Below are positions 1-8,576 of a DNA stretch of 64,000 bases, one piece after another. Origin of the DNA: Gemmatimonadota bacterium (lineage in GTDB: Bacteria; Gemmatimonadota; Gemmatimonadetes; Gemmatimonadales; GWC2-71-9). Position numbers and translations under genes: made by a program. The stretch covers positions 317,352 through 381,351 of the forward strand of contig JAJCZX010000010.1 of the NCBI GenBank assembly GCA_029262195.1. Direction: 5' to 3'. Every line of letters starts with the position of its first letter. The first letter of the stretch is position 1. Below the pieces are notes generated by a model, which was given only the letters and a program-made list of their open reading frames with translations, was not told the origin of the DNA and made no database searches.

Positions 1-50
1 AATGAAACGGATAATCGAGGCTGCCGATCTGATCCCCGTCCTGGGGTAGG

Positions 51-749
51 TTAGACGCCTGGCTTGGGCTCTTTGCGGCCTTTGGTGCCGAAGACTATAT
101 CCCAGAATGGGGAGCTGACGCCGAAGTCTTTTCCGTTGTCGCCGTAGTGGTGTCGAAAATGGTGTTTCTTCAGATACAGACCGATTTTCGATTTCAGCCG
201 GAAGTGGTGAACCGCGTAGTGGGTTGTGTCATAAAAAAGGTAACCCACGATGAAGCCGGCAAACGCGGCCGGTGTGTCGACCGAGCCGAGAACCCACACG
301 AACAAATAGTAAAAAAGCACAGCCAGTGGGATGCTAACTCCCGGGGGCATGACGAGGCGGCGGGAATCGTTGGGGAAGTCGTGATGAACTCCATGTTCAA
401 TGAAATACCGCGTTTGGGTAAAACCGTGCAAAACCGGTAGAGCGGGTGAGTCGATATCCTGTTTGGAAAGAAGTTCTCTGGTCTCGTCCTCAACTTCCTT
501 CTTGACGTGAAAAACCCACCGGTGCATCACGTATTCCGTGAATGTCCAAAAGATCAAACCGCCGACGAACAGGCTGCCTATTCTGGTTGCAGCCATCTCC
601 CCGTCGATGCTTTGGAATAACATGTAAAGCGTAAGCGGGACAAAAATCACGTGGGGAACCGCAGGGTGGACATGAGTGAATTTTTCCAGGAAATCACTCT
701 TAAACATCCTTACGGACACATCGTCATTCGAAACGTAGTGTTTGGCCAT
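51..749 (-). CDS. Fatty acid hydroxylase (FA2H/Scs7-like, sterol desaturase superfamily)
   Basis: A 232-residue integral membrane di-iron hydroxylase. The histidine clusters of the superfamily are visible: HRWVFH near residue 77, HGVHH near residue 119, and HYAVHH followed by KKHHFRHHYG in the C-terminal third. Hydrophobic segments surround the first two clusters. Family members hydroxylate the alpha carbon of fatty acyl chains, or sterol or carotenoid substrates; the FA2H-like spacing favours a lipid acyl chain. The true substrate is inferred. It is transcribed away from the aromatic operon and shares a 180-bp intergenic region with the TetR gene, so co-regulation through that region is possible. 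Confidence 0.82.
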   Translation of the reverse strand: MAKHYVSNDDVSVRMFKSDFLEKFTHVHPAVPHVIFVPLTLYMLFQSIDGEMAATRIGSLFVGGLIFWTFTEYVMHRWVFHVKKEVEDETRELLSKQDIDSPALPVLHGFTQTRYFIEHGVHHDFPNDSRRLVMPPGVSIPLAVLFYYLFVWVLGSVDTPAAFAGFIVGYLFYDTTHYAVHHFRLKSKIGLYLKKHHFRHHYGDNGKDFGVSSPFWDIVFGTKGRKEPKPGV

Positions 750-883
750 TTTTGTCTATTTCTTACCTTTGTGCTCTTGGTAAACCGGTGGCAACAAACT
801 AACGGGTTCCTACCTCATATCGCCACATCGCGTTAACAGCCTTTCATCTAAACTTCCCCAAAAATTTAATTTCGGCGATGAGA

Positions 884-901
884 TTTGAACGGTGGTTCAA
901 A
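884..901. promoter_or_regulatory. Candidate TetR operator
   Basis: A perfect 7-bp inverted repeat, TTTGAAC and GTTCAAA separated by GGTG, lies 30 bp before the TetR start in the divergent promoter region. TetR-family repressors commonly bind palindromes of this size in their own promoters. The assignment to the adjacent regulator is inferred from position and symmetry. Confidence 0.5.
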
Positions 902-931
902 ATTTAACTGATCGTCCAATTTTGTGTATCC

Positions 932-1558
932 ATGTCCTCGACAACCGATTTAGCGCCGGATGTTTCACTCCATGTGCAGGAAAAATGGCTTCGGAGGCGA
1001 GCCGAGATCCTTCGCGCGGCTCTTAGAGCCTTCCGTGAAAAGGGCTACGCCGAAACCACGCTGGGCGACATCGCGGAGTACGTTGGCGTCCGTAAAACAG
1101 CGCTTTACCACTATTTCCCTGACAAAGAGACCATTCTTTACGAATGCCACCGCGAGTCCCTGGCCGAAGTCAGCGGACTTCTTAGCGCCGCTCGGCGTCG
1201 TCACACAGGGGCCGCCGACCGTCTGCATAGTGTGATAACCGACCACGTCCGAGTGATGACAGAAACGCTGGACGGGTCGCCAATCTCGTTCGAAGTACCC
1301 TCCCTCAGCGGTGCCCGGCAGGCTGAGATCATTGGCGCTCGGGATCAATATGAAAAGGGAATTCGGGAGATCGTACAGCAGGGGATCAGTGAGGGGGAAT
1401 TCGAGGCCGTGGATCCGAAACTCGCCGTGTTTGCGATACTCGGAGCCATCAACTGGATTTCTCGGTGGTATAGACCGGGTGGTCCGGTCGGCACCGCGGA
1501 CATGGGCAACCAATTCGCTGACCATCTGGTTGGCGGTCTTTTAAAACGGAAGTGGTGA
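932..1558 (+). CDS. TetR/AcrR family transcriptional regulator of the aromatic cluster
   Basis: A 208-residue regulator. The N-terminal helix-turn-helix is typical of TetR: a RAEILRAALRAFREKGYAET segment around residues 23-42, then GDIAEYVGVRKTALYHYFPD around residues 45-64. The C-terminal half is an all-helical ligand-binding domain resembling the acyl-CoA-responsive TetR_C group. The stop overlaps the start of the ring hydrolase gene by one base (TGATG), so it is the first gene of the operon and probably an autorepressor. An acyl-CoA intermediate such as benzoyl-CoA is a plausible inducer, but that is inference. Confidence 0.85.
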   Translation: MSSTTDLAPDVSLHVQEKWLRRRAEILRAALRAFREKGYAETTLGDIAEYVGVRKTALYHYFPDKETILYECHRESLAEVSGLLSAARRRHTGAADRLHSVITDHVRVMTETLDGSPISFEVPSLSGARQAEIIGARDQYEKGIREIVQQGISEGEFEAVDPKLAVFAILGAINWISRWYRPGGPVGTADMGNQFADHLVGGLLKRKW

Positions 1559-2604
1559 TGAGCAGATATTTCGAACCGACTCCGGTCGAATCATTTGGCT
1601 TTAAGGAAGTTCTCTATGAAAAGGGCGATCAGATCGCTCGGATCACAATTAATCGACCGGAGGCGTACAACGCGTATTCTACTCCGGCCCTGGAAGAATT
1701 GGCCACCGCGTTCAAGGATGCCAGTTTCGATGATCAGGTGGGAGTAATCGTCTTCACAGGTGCAGGTGATCGCTCGTTTTGCACCGGCGGCGATGTAAAG
1801 GAATACGAGGAAAAATACATTGCCACTCCGAGGGACTACTGGAAGTACATGGCTCTTTTCAGGGCTTATATCGAAAGCATTATGAATACCGGGAAACCAG
1901 TAGTGGCGAGGCTGAATGGAATGGCGGTGGGCGGCGGAAACGAAAGCCAGTTGGCCTGTGACCTTACCGTTGTAGCCCAGCACGCCATCATCAAGCAGGT
2001 CGGCACGCATGTGGGATCTGTGGCGTGTGGAGGATCCACTCAGTGGTTGCCGCTGGTTGTGGGCGATAAACGGGCACGGGAAATCCTAATGCTGAACGAA
2101 CCCATCTCGGCTCACAAAGCGGTGGATTGGGGTCTGGCGAACTGGGTGGTGCCGTCGGTCAGGAAAGGCGCCGAGTGGATCGAAGAGGCGAGCCCCGGGG
2201 AGATCAAGAAGGCCCAGAAGGGGCAGGACGGTTATTCGATTGATCTGAGTAAATTGGACGAGTTTGTCGACGAAACTGCGCGCAAACTTTTGGCCTCCTT
2301 TCCCGAGTGCACTCGTTACACCAAGCAACAGGTCAACTACTGGAAGGACCAGGCCTGGCATTCGACCGTCAGGCATGCTCAGGATTGGCTCTCGTTGCAC
2401 TACACGAGTTGGGAGCCGGTAGAAGGGATGCGGGCGTTCGTCGAAAAACGAGCTCCCCGTTACGACCTGTTGCGAGGACAGGCTGCGTGTGGCGGGTCGT
2501 CGGAAACCCAGTGGGGTGCGCCTCTGGGTGAATGCGGAACCTGTGGTGTGAACAACCTCCCGGCTTTGCACAAATTCTGTGGTTCATGCGGCGCACAGCT
2601 CTAG
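1558..2604 (+). CDS. oah: 6-oxocyclohex-1-ene-1-carbonyl-CoA hydrolase (BamA/Oah/BzdY type)
   Basis: A 348-residue crotonase-fold protein. It has the oxyanion-hole region SFCTGGDVKEY near residue 73 and GMAVGGGNESQLACDL near residue 122, the latter characteristic of ring-opening oxo-enoyl-CoA hydrolases. These enzymes add water to 6-oxocyclohex-1-ene-1-carbonyl-CoA and hydrolytically cleave the ring to 3-hydroxypimelyl-CoA in anaerobic benzoyl-CoA degradation. The C-terminus carries a CxxC...CxxC zinc-ribbon-like end (CGTC and CGSC). The ATG at 1558 overlaps the TetR stop and is preferred over GTG codons two and one codons upstream. The position at the head of a benzoyl-CoA reductase operon supports the assignment. 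Confidence 0.88.
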   Translation: MSRYFEPTPVESFGFKEVLYEKGDQIARITINRPEAYNAYSTPALEELATAFKDASFDDQVGVIVFTGAGDRSFCTGGDVKEYEEKYIATPRDYWKYMALFRAYIESIMNTGKPVVARLNGMAVGGGNESQLACDLTVVAQHAIIKQVGTHVGSVACGGSTQWLPLVVGDKRAREILMLNEPISAHKAVDWGLANWVVPSVRKGAEWIEEASPGEIKKAQKGQDGYSIDLSKLDEFVDETARKLLASFPECTRYTKQQVNYWKDQAWHSTVRHAQDWLSLHYTSWEPVEGMRAFVEKRAPRYDLLRGQAACGGSSETQWGAPLGECGTCGVNNLPALHKFCGSCGAQL

Positions 2605-3296
2605 TCACGGGAGCCGGTCGGGGCATCGGAAAAGCTATTGTAGAGGCGCTCGGGGAAGAGGTGTGGGTCGGCGCCATGGATGTCCAATTCGATGATGGGC
2701 CGGTAGGCGATGCACAGTTTGTCGTCGATGTATCCGACAGTGCGGCGGTCGACGAGGCGGTTTCATCTATTGCCGAAGAGCGAGGGGGGCTCGATTGGGT
2801 AGTGTGCGGGGCTGGAATCGTCCGAGACCGGGTGTCGTGGAAAATGACTGATAGCGAGTGGGATGCTGTGATCGCTGTCAACTTGACGGGGGCCTTCAAT
2901 GTCTCCCGGGCAGCTGCACTATCGCTGCGGAGCTCCGGGCATGGGCGATTGATCTTGATCAGTTCCATCAACGGCGTGCGCGGAAGTTTTGGGCAGGCAA
3001 ACTACGCCGCCGCTAAGGCCGGGATGATCGGGATGTCGAAAACCCTCGCACGGGAATTGGCCCGTGACGGTGTAACGGTCAACTGCATCCTTCCGGGATA
3101 CATCGACACACCGATGACGCAGGGGTTGACCGAAGATGTGCGGGCGGCCGCCATAGCCCGAACTCCATTAGGCCGCCTGGGTCGAGTCGAGGACATCGTG
3201 GCGGCAGTCAAATTTCTATGCGACGATCAGGCGGAGTTCATTACCGGCATAGCGTTGCCGGTTGATGGCGGTCAACTTTTGGGAGCATCGGCGTAA
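2586..3296 (+). CDS. SDR family oxidoreductase (BzdZ-like position)
   Basis: A 236-residue short-chain dehydrogenase. It shows the nucleotide-binding TGAGRGIGKA motif at the N-terminus, a CGAG-type motif after strand 4, the catalytic serine in LISSINGVRG, YAAAKAG as the YxxxK motif, and a C-terminal DGGQ. The closest general family is the FabG-like 3-oxoacyl reductases. The start ATG at 2586 overlaps the upstream gene by 19 bp, and its stop overlaps the next start by one base. SDRs occur in bzd clusters (bzdZ) and may oxidise a hydroxyacyl-CoA intermediate such as 3-hydroxypimelyl-CoA, but the substrate here is inferred. Confidence 0.8.
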   Translation: MRRTALVTGAGRGIGKAIVEALGEEVWVGAMDVQFDDGPVGDAQFVVDVSDSAAVDEAVSSIAEERGGLDWVVCGAGIVRDRVSWKMTDSEWDAVIAVNLTGAFNVSRAAALSLRSSGHGRLILISSINGVRGSFGQANYAAAKAGMIGMSKTLARELARDGVTVNCILPGYIDTPMTQGLTEDVRAAAIARTPLGRLGRVEDIVAAVKFLCDDQAEFITGIALPVDGGQLLGASA

Positions 3297-4057
3297 TGGC
3301 TCTCGTAAATGTTTCTGCAAAAGCAGGCGTTGCGCGGATGGTTCTCGCTAGCCCCCCGCTAAACATCATCACCAGAAAAATGATGGAGGAGATAAGGTCG
3401 GGGCTTGAGAGCGCCGCAGCCGATTCTTCGGTTCGGGTCCTGCTGTTATCGGCGGAGGGGAAGCATTTCTCCGCTGGAGCGGACGTGGCGGAGCATATGC
3501 CTCCGGAACACGAACAACTTATTCCCGAATTTACCGAGACCGTCACAGCGGTGCATGACTTTCCGCTTCCGACCATCGCTGCGGTTCAGGGACGTTGCCT
3601 TGGCGGAGGTTTCGAGCTCGTTCAACCCGCCGACATTGTGGTTGCCGCAGAGTCTGCGTCTTTCGGGCAACCCGAAATCATGCTGGGCGTTACTGCCCCA
3701 ATCGCTTCTGTCCTCCTGCCCCGAAAAGGAAACATCGGATATGCATCCGAAATTCTGTTCACGGGAGATCCCTACTCCGCAGCGGATGCGAAGGACGCTG
3801 GATTCGTTGCCAGAGTCGTCCCGGACGGCGAACTGGAAGAAACGGCTTTGGAGCTTGCGGCACGGATCGCTCGCCACAGCGCGGCGTCGTTGCGGTTGGC
3901 TAAGAAGACTATGAGGGTTGCTGCGAACAAAAATATCTGCGAGGCACTTGAAGCTGCCGGCACGATTTATGTCGACGAGCTGATGAATACGGATGACGCG
4001 AGTGAGGGTCTTAACGCGTTCACCGAGAAGCGAAGACCGAGTTGGAGTAACTCCTGA
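3296..4057 (+). CDS. dch: Cyclohexa-1,5-diene-1-carbonyl-CoA hydratase (Dch/BzdW/BamR type)
   Basis: A 253-residue enoyl-CoA hydratase/isomerase family protein of the length usual for dienoyl-CoA hydratases. The oxyanion-hole segments are KHFSAGADV near residue 59 and GRCLGGGFELV near residue 99, and the C-terminus has the family's FTEKRRPSW. It is predicted to add water to the cyclic dienoyl-CoA made by benzoyl-CoA reductase, giving 6-hydroxycyclohex-1-ene-1-carbonyl-CoA. It sits between the SDR gene and the reductase genes with a one-base overlap upstream and a 14-bp gap downstream. Sequence alone cannot exclude an ordinary enoyl-CoA hydratase; the context decides. Confidence 0.82.
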   Translation: MALVNVSAKAGVARMVLASPPLNIITRKMMEEIRSGLESAAADSSVRVLLLSAEGKHFSAGADVAEHMPPEHEQLIPEFTETVTAVHDFPLPTIAAVQGRCLGGGFELVQPADIVVAAESASFGQPEIMLGVTAPIASVLLPRKGNIGYASEILFTGDPYSAADAKDAGFVARVVPDGELEETALELAARIARHSAASLRLAKKTMRVAANKNICEALEAAGTIYVDELMNTDDASEGLNAFTEKRRPSWSNS

Positions 4058-4071
4058 GAGGAGACAACCAG

Positions 4072-5238
4072 GTGAAGGTAGAAACTTTCCCGGAATGGCG
4101 GGACAAAGGCATCGACGAAGTTCTGTACGAATGTCGTGAGTTGTTGGAGGATGTTGAGTTCCCAACGGCGAACAGGTGGAGGGAGGCGGGCGGTAAGATA
4201 CTGGGGCATTTCCAGGTTTATTTCCCGGAGGAGATTGCTCATGCAGCGGGTATGTTGCCCTTCAAGATGCGGGGGTTCCCGGTAGAGGCGGTGCAATCTG
4301 ACTCACGCTTCGGGTCCTATCTCTGCTCGATTCTGAAGACCAATCTGGAAGTTGCGCTTAGCGGCAAGCTTGACCTGGACATGTTTGTCACGCACCCGAT
4401 CTGCGATGCTGCGAGGAATCTCGCCGGAGTCTTCGGGCGAAATTTCGACTATCCGTGTGAGATCCTCTACCTACCCCAGAATGCTAATTCGTCTCATGCT
4501 GTTGAGTACCTCCGAGGGGAATACGAGCGTCTCAAACTGAGGATTGAAAGTGTGGTCGGGCATGTAGTCGACGACGCCGAGTTGTTGAATTCCGTCTCCG
4601 TCTACAACGAAAATCGGGCCCTAATCCGGGAGTTGTACGCAATCAGGAAAGACACTCCGTGGTCGATCACAGTCAACGATGCCTACGCGCTGCTGGCCGT
4701 TGGCGGCATGATACCACGCGAAGAGCACAACGGACTATTGCGTCATGCGCTGCCCTTGATTCGAGGGCGTGATATTAAGAGACAGGACAAGGTGCGGGTC
4801 GTATTTGAAGGTGGCTTTTGCGAACAACCACCGCTCGATTTGATCCGAACCATCGGCCGCTCGTGTTACGTCGTTGATGACGACCTACTTATCGGGTTGC
4901 GTTGGATTGTTGAGGACGTCCCCACCGAGGGAGATATCCTTTTCAATCTCGCCGAATCCTACGTCGAACGTTCTGCTCATAGTCCTGTTCAGCACGACCT
5001 CCGCAAACCGAAGGAAGAGATGTTGAAGGAGCGCGTTGAGAGCGCCGGGGCGGAGGCTGTGATCGTGACAGCTGCGAAGATGTGCGAACCCGGGTTGGAG
5101 GAACAGGTCGCCTATGTACGCTGGTTGGACCGAGAAGGACTTCCCTACTTCGTGAGCGAGTTCGAAGAGAATATGACGAGCTTCGACCATATGGAGATTC
5201 AACTTGAGACGTTTGTTGAGAATCTCCTTTTTGAATAA
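4072..5238 (+). CDS. bzdN: Benzoyl-CoA reductase, gamma subunit (BcrC/BzdN type)
   Basis: A 388-residue member of the 2-hydroxyglutaryl-CoA dehydratase D/BcrBC family, close to the usual length of BcrC/BzdN. It has conserved Cys-containing blocks such as THPICDAARNLAG near residue 106 and AAKMCEPGLEEQ near residue 335, which in this family help bind the active-site [4Fe-4S] cluster. With BzdO it forms the module that reduces the benzoyl-CoA ring. The GTG start is preceded by a good AGAGGAG ribosome site 11 bases upstream. It is followed by bzdO after 14 bp, the canonical gene order. Confidence 0.9.
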   Translation: MKVETFPEWRDKGIDEVLYECRELLEDVEFPTANRWREAGGKILGHFQVYFPEEIAHAAGMLPFKMRGFPVEAVQSDSRFGSYLCSILKTNLEVALSGKLDLDMFVTHPICDAARNLAGVFGRNFDYPCEILYLPQNANSSHAVEYLRGEYERLKLRIESVVGHVVDDAELLNSVSVYNENRALIRELYAIRKDTPWSITVNDAYALLAVGGMIPREEHNGLLRHALPLIRGRDIKRQDKVRVVFEGGFCEQPPLDLIRTIGRSCYVVDDDLLIGLRWIVEDVPTEGDILFNLAESYVERSAHSPVQHDLRKPKEEMLKERVESAGAEAVIVTAAKMCEPGLEEQVAYVRWLDREGLPYFVSEFEENMTSFDHMEIQLETFVENLLFE

Positions 5239-5252
5239 CGAAAGGCCGCTTC

Positions 5253-6539
5253 ATGACCAATCAAACTGAAAGCATTGTGGGCAGAGGGAACAAGGACGGC
5301 GCCATGTTGTTTCGGAAGTGGTTTCAAGAGCTGACCGATTTCGCCGAAGCCGGGACTCCAGGCGCGTACGTATTCGTGATGGGCAGTCTTACCGAACTGC
5401 TACGCACATTTGATTTCCCGATCGTGTTTCCAGAAATAAACTCGCTTCAAACAGCGGTCAGGCGCGCTGCGGACGATTACCTCAATGAAGCGGAGGACTA
5501 CGGCTACTCGCCCGATATCTGTGGATATGTCAAAGCGGACGTAACCACCCAGCTGCGCAAAGGTAAGTTGCCGATGGGTCGGATCCCCAAACCGGGAGTC
5601 GCCGTCTACACTAATGCCTGCAATACCTACATCAAATGGGCGGAGATATGGGAACGGATGCATGGGATCGATTCGTTTTGCCTGGACGTTCCGGGTACGA
5701 GGTATGAGGGTGGAGCGACATGGCATGGCGACCCGGTTTTTGAGAACGATCGAAAATTTGTTGAAGCTCAACTGAGGGAGTTGATCCCGGTATGTGAGAA
5801 GGCGAGCGGAAAAAAATTCGACATCGATCGGCTCAGGGAAACTATGAGGCACGCCAACACGATGAGTCGGGCATGGAAGCGAATTATCGAATTGAACCAG
5901 GCTACCCCTTCGTTGTTCAACGCGTTGTCCGACGGGACCATTTTCCTCGGTGTCGCTAACGGTCTACGGGGTACGGAAGCGGGTGCGCAGTATTTCGAGG
6001 ATCTGGTCGAAGAGATGGAGTACAAAGCGGCGAACGGGATCGGCACGCTCACGGACGAACAATATCGGCTGGTTTTCGTCGGTGTTCCTTGTTATCCGAT
6101 TTTCCGACGCTTCACTGAATTGTTTACCGACTGGGGCGGAACGTTCGTTAACTCGACATACCTGTGGTTCGCCTCGGGTGGCTCGAACATCGGGTACGAA
6201 TACGACCTGGACAATCCGATCGAAAGTCTCGCCGAGGGCCTGCTGATCAATGTCCGAGATGCGATGGATTCGATGTTTTTCCCCACTGAGATGTTGTCAA
6301 ATATGATCGACGATTTCCAGGTCGACGGTGTGGTCTATCACCCCATAAAGAGTTGTCGGACGACGTCCACAGGAATGGCGGACAATCGCAGGGCCCTGAT
6401 GGAAAAACGCGACGTGCCCAGCCTGTTTATCGAATCTGATATGATGGACAAAAGGGTCGTTTCAGAGGCGCAAATGAAGAACCGTGTGGATGCCTTTTTC
6501 GAAGGGTTGGCGTCCCGAAAAAGTAAGGTGGCGGTATGA
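5253..6539 (+). CDS. bzdO: Benzoyl-CoA reductase, beta subunit (BcrB/BzdO type)
   Basis: A 428-residue second subunit of the benzoyl-CoA-reducing module, in the HgdB/BcrB family. Visible conserved stretches include VYTNACNTYIKWAEIW near residue 117, the GVPCYPIFRRFTELF block near residue 275 and YHPIKSCRTTS near residue 362, each carrying a cluster-ligand-type cysteine. Known function: together with BzdN it holds a [4Fe-4S] cluster and binds benzoyl-CoA. The start ATG follows GAAAGG. The gap of 50 bp before the next gene contains a ribosome site. No truncation or frameshift is seen. Confidence 0.9.
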   Translation: MTNQTESIVGRGNKDGAMLFRKWFQELTDFAEAGTPGAYVFVMGSLTELLRTFDFPIVFPEINSLQTAVRRAADDYLNEAEDYGYSPDICGYVKADVTTQLRKGKLPMGRIPKPGVAVYTNACNTYIKWAEIWERMHGIDSFCLDVPGTRYEGGATWHGDPVFENDRKFVEAQLRELIPVCEKASGKKFDIDRLRETMRHANTMSRAWKRIIELNQATPSLFNALSDGTIFLGVANGLRGTEAGAQYFEDLVEEMEYKAANGIGTLTDEQYRLVFVGVPCYPIFRRFTELFTDWGGTFVNSTYLWFASGGSNIGYEYDLDNPIESLAEGLLINVRDAMDSMFFPTEMLSNMIDDFQVDGVVYHPIKSCRTTSTGMADNRRALMEKRDVPSLFIESDMMDKRVVSEAQMKNRVDAFFEGLASRKSKVAV

Positions 6540-6589
6540 TGTCTGACGCTAGATCTATTCTTTGCGACGGAAATTTGAGGAGATAAAAT

Positions 6590-7405
6590 ATGGCGTATGC
6601 GAGCGGAGTTGACGTCGGCTCCACCCAGACCAAAGCGGTTGTCGTTGACGAAGACGGTCACATCGTCGCCAGGGCTCTCACGGATACCGGGGCGAACGTT
6701 GTCCAGGCCGCGGAGAAAGCGTTCGGGATTGCGTTGAAGGACGGCGACCTGCGTGAAGAAGAAGTGGAGTATGTCATCGGGACCGGATACGGACGGTACA
6801 AGGTTTCGTTTGGAAACACCCAGGTTACCGAAATCAGCTGCCATGCCCGCGGGGCCGTCCACATGTTTCCCGAAACCCGAACCGTGATAGACATGGGGGG
6901 GCAGGATACAAAAGCAATTCGTGTGTCGGAAGATGGAGAGATCGTTGACTTTTGCATGAACGACAAATGCGCTGCGGGCACGGGGAGGTTCCTGGGTGCC
7001 GCGTCCAGCGCGTTGGACATTCCACTCGGTGAGTTGGGTTCTACCGCCCTGAGAGGTGAGCGTCCGGTAAAAATTTCAACTACTTGTACAGTCTTTGCCG
7101 AGTCGGAGGTGCTGTCCTGGTTGGGCAAGGGCAAAAAGATCGAAGACATTTTGCTCGGCGTTCACAAATCGATTGCCGCCAGGTCAACAGGTCTTGCGCG
7201 GAGGGTAGGAGTCGAAGAGCAGGTCACCTTTACGGGAGGGGTGGCGAAGAACGAAGCGATGATCGACACCTTGAACGAACGATTGGGAGTAGAGGTCAAC
7301 GTGAGTGATGATTCTCACTTTATGGGTGCGTTGGGTGCCGCACTATTCGGTCTGGACCACATACTGGCCAGTCGGTTTCCCGGGAAAGCGAAGGTGGCTT
7401 CATGA
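6590..7405 (+). CDS. bzdP: Benzoyl-CoA reductase ATPase subunit (BzdP/BcrD-like, BadF/BadG/HgdC family)
   Basis: A 271-residue ASKHA-type ATPase. It has the phosphate-1 motif [15 protein letters not shown] at the N-terminus, IDMGGQDTK as the phosphate-2 motif, and the two cluster cysteines in NDKCAAGTG near residue 125 and [11 protein letters not shown] near residue 165. Two such subunits bridge one [4Fe-4S] cluster and couple ATP hydrolysis to low-potential electron transfer onto the ring-reducing module. The assignment as P rather than Q rests on gene order alone, because both ATPase subunits here are short and similar. It overlaps the next gene by 4 bp (ATGA). Confidence 0.82.
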   Translation: MAYASGVDVGSTQTKAVVVDEDGHIVARALTDTGANVVQAAEKAFGIALKDGDLREEEVEYVIGTGYGRYKVSFGNTQVTEISCHARGAVHMFPETRTVIDMGGQDTKAIRVSEDGEIVDFCMNDKCAAGTGRFLGAASSALDIPLGELGSTALRGERPVKISTTCTVFAESEVLSWLGKGKKIEDILLGVHKSIAARSTGLARRVGVEEQVTFTGGVAKNEAMIDTLNERLGVEVNVSDDSHFMGALGAALFGLDHILASRFPGKAKVAS

Positions 7406-8226
7406 CTTATACCGCTGGAATCGACATCGGATCAACCTACACCAAAGCGATCATTCTGGACGCGAACTACAATGTTGTGGGTAAGAGTATGGAACCTACG
7501 GGTTTTAAGCTGACGCAGGTTGCCGAGAAGGCTTTGAATGGAGCGCTTAGGGATGGGGACATGATTTCTACAGATGTGGCATACACGGTTGCCACCGGGT
7601 TTGGTCGTCATCAGGCGACGGTGAGCGATGTTCAGGTGACGGATCTGACCGCAGCAGCGAGGGGCACCGCACATCTCTTTCCCAAAACGCGGACCGTTCT
7701 CGACGTGGGTGGGCAGACGATGAAAGCCACCCGTCTGACCAACGAGGCGAAGGTCAAATCGTTCAGGCTTAATGACAAATGTGCTGCCGGTACCGGCGCC
7801 TTCCTGGAGAAGACTGCGCGGTACATGGGTTACAGTACCGAGGAGATCGGTCCGTTGGTTTCGACGTCCAAAGACTCGGCTGCAATCTCGGGCGTGTGCG
7901 CAGTTTTTGCGGAATCTGAAGTCATCAACCAATTGTCTGAAGGTACTCCTCCCGCAGACATCATGTACGGGGCTATTGAATCTCTGGTTGGTCGGTCGTT
8001 GCAGTTGATGAAGCGAGTGAAAATGGAACCTCAGTACACTCTGATCGGTGGTATTCTCCGATTCGAAGCGATGAAAGAAGTTGTACAGGAACAACTGGGT
8101 TGTGAGGTGAACGTGCCGGAGGGAGATATGGTCCAATTTGCCTCGGCCTTCGGCGCTGCCCTGCTGGGCCATCGTCGCCTCGCTAAGCTTGCTGCGGCTG
8201 GAGCCCAACAAGGAGCTGTTGTCTGA
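7402..8226 (+). CDS. bzdQ: Benzoyl-CoA reductase ATPase subunit (BzdQ/BcrA-like)
   Basis: A 274-residue paralogue of the preceding ATPase. The same motifs recur: [35 protein letters not shown] and [11 protein letters not shown], so the cluster cysteines are intact. The near-equal size of the two subunits is closer to the Azoarcus bzd arrangement than to the Thauera type, where BcrA is much larger. Start codon and upstream stop overlap (ATGA), suggesting translational coupling and equal stoichiometry. The P/Q assignment should be treated as provisional. Confidence 0.82.
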   Translation: MTYTAGIDIGSTYTKAIILDANYNVVGKSMEPTGFKLTQVAEKALNGALRDGDMISTDVAYTVATGFGRHQATVSDVQVTDLTAAARGTAHLFPKTRTVLDVGGQTMKATRLTNEAKVKSFRLNDKCAAGTGAFLEKTARYMGYSTEEIGPLVSTSKDSAAISGVCAVFAESEVINQLSEGTPPADIMYGAIESLVGRSLQLMKRVKMEPQYTLIGGILRFEAMKEVVQEQLGCEVNVPEGDMVQFASAFGAALLGHRRLAKLAAAGAQQGAVV

Positions 8227-8336
8227 ACCGGAAGATCGGAAGGAGCGACTCGGAAGACGACACAGGTCGACTGGTTGAGCGACTTTCTCGGCTGGTTGAG
8301 GCAGAGGCAAAACGGGCGGGCAATCCGGGTGAATTC

Positions 8337-8576
8337 GTGCCTGACCTTCAACTCCTTGCCGACGGTTGGGAACGGAGGTTCATGAGCGGTCCGGAGAAGG
8401 TTTTGGAGGCGGTGGAGATATATGAGGCTATGGGCTATGAAGTCCTGACCGTTCCGGTAACGGAAGAAGAAGTAGGGGACCAGTGTGGCGACTGCCGACT
8501 CCTGATGCAACTCCAATTCAAAACAGTATACACTCGCAAAACCGGCTCAAGTCCGAGCCAGGGACAAAAGCCATGA
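8337..8576 (+). CDS. Small Cys-containing protein of the benzoyl-CoA reductase operon
   Basis: Unrecognised short protein, 79 residues from the GTG at 8337. The same frame stays open and looks coding back to 8223, where only a CTG is available, so the true product may be about 117 residues. It is charged and helical, then has a compact VGDQCGDC motif near the C-terminus that could ligate metal or form a disulfide. Its stop overlaps the ATG of the dehydrogenase gene (ATGA). Position suggests an accessory or assembly role for the reductase, but no function is known to me. A TTG at 8219 opens a different frame that closes quickly, hinting at an ancestral indel. Confidence 0.6.
   Translation: MPDLQLLADGWERRFMSGPEKVLEAVEIYEAMGYEVLTVPVTEEEVGDQCGDCRLLMQLQFKTVYTRKTGSSPSQGQKP

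Noticed and set aside
7432..8310. 292-residue minus-strand ORF opposite the ATPase subunit gene
   Set aside because: It is a frame shadow of the ATPase gene; it shows no family resemblance and overlaps a gene with clear motifs.
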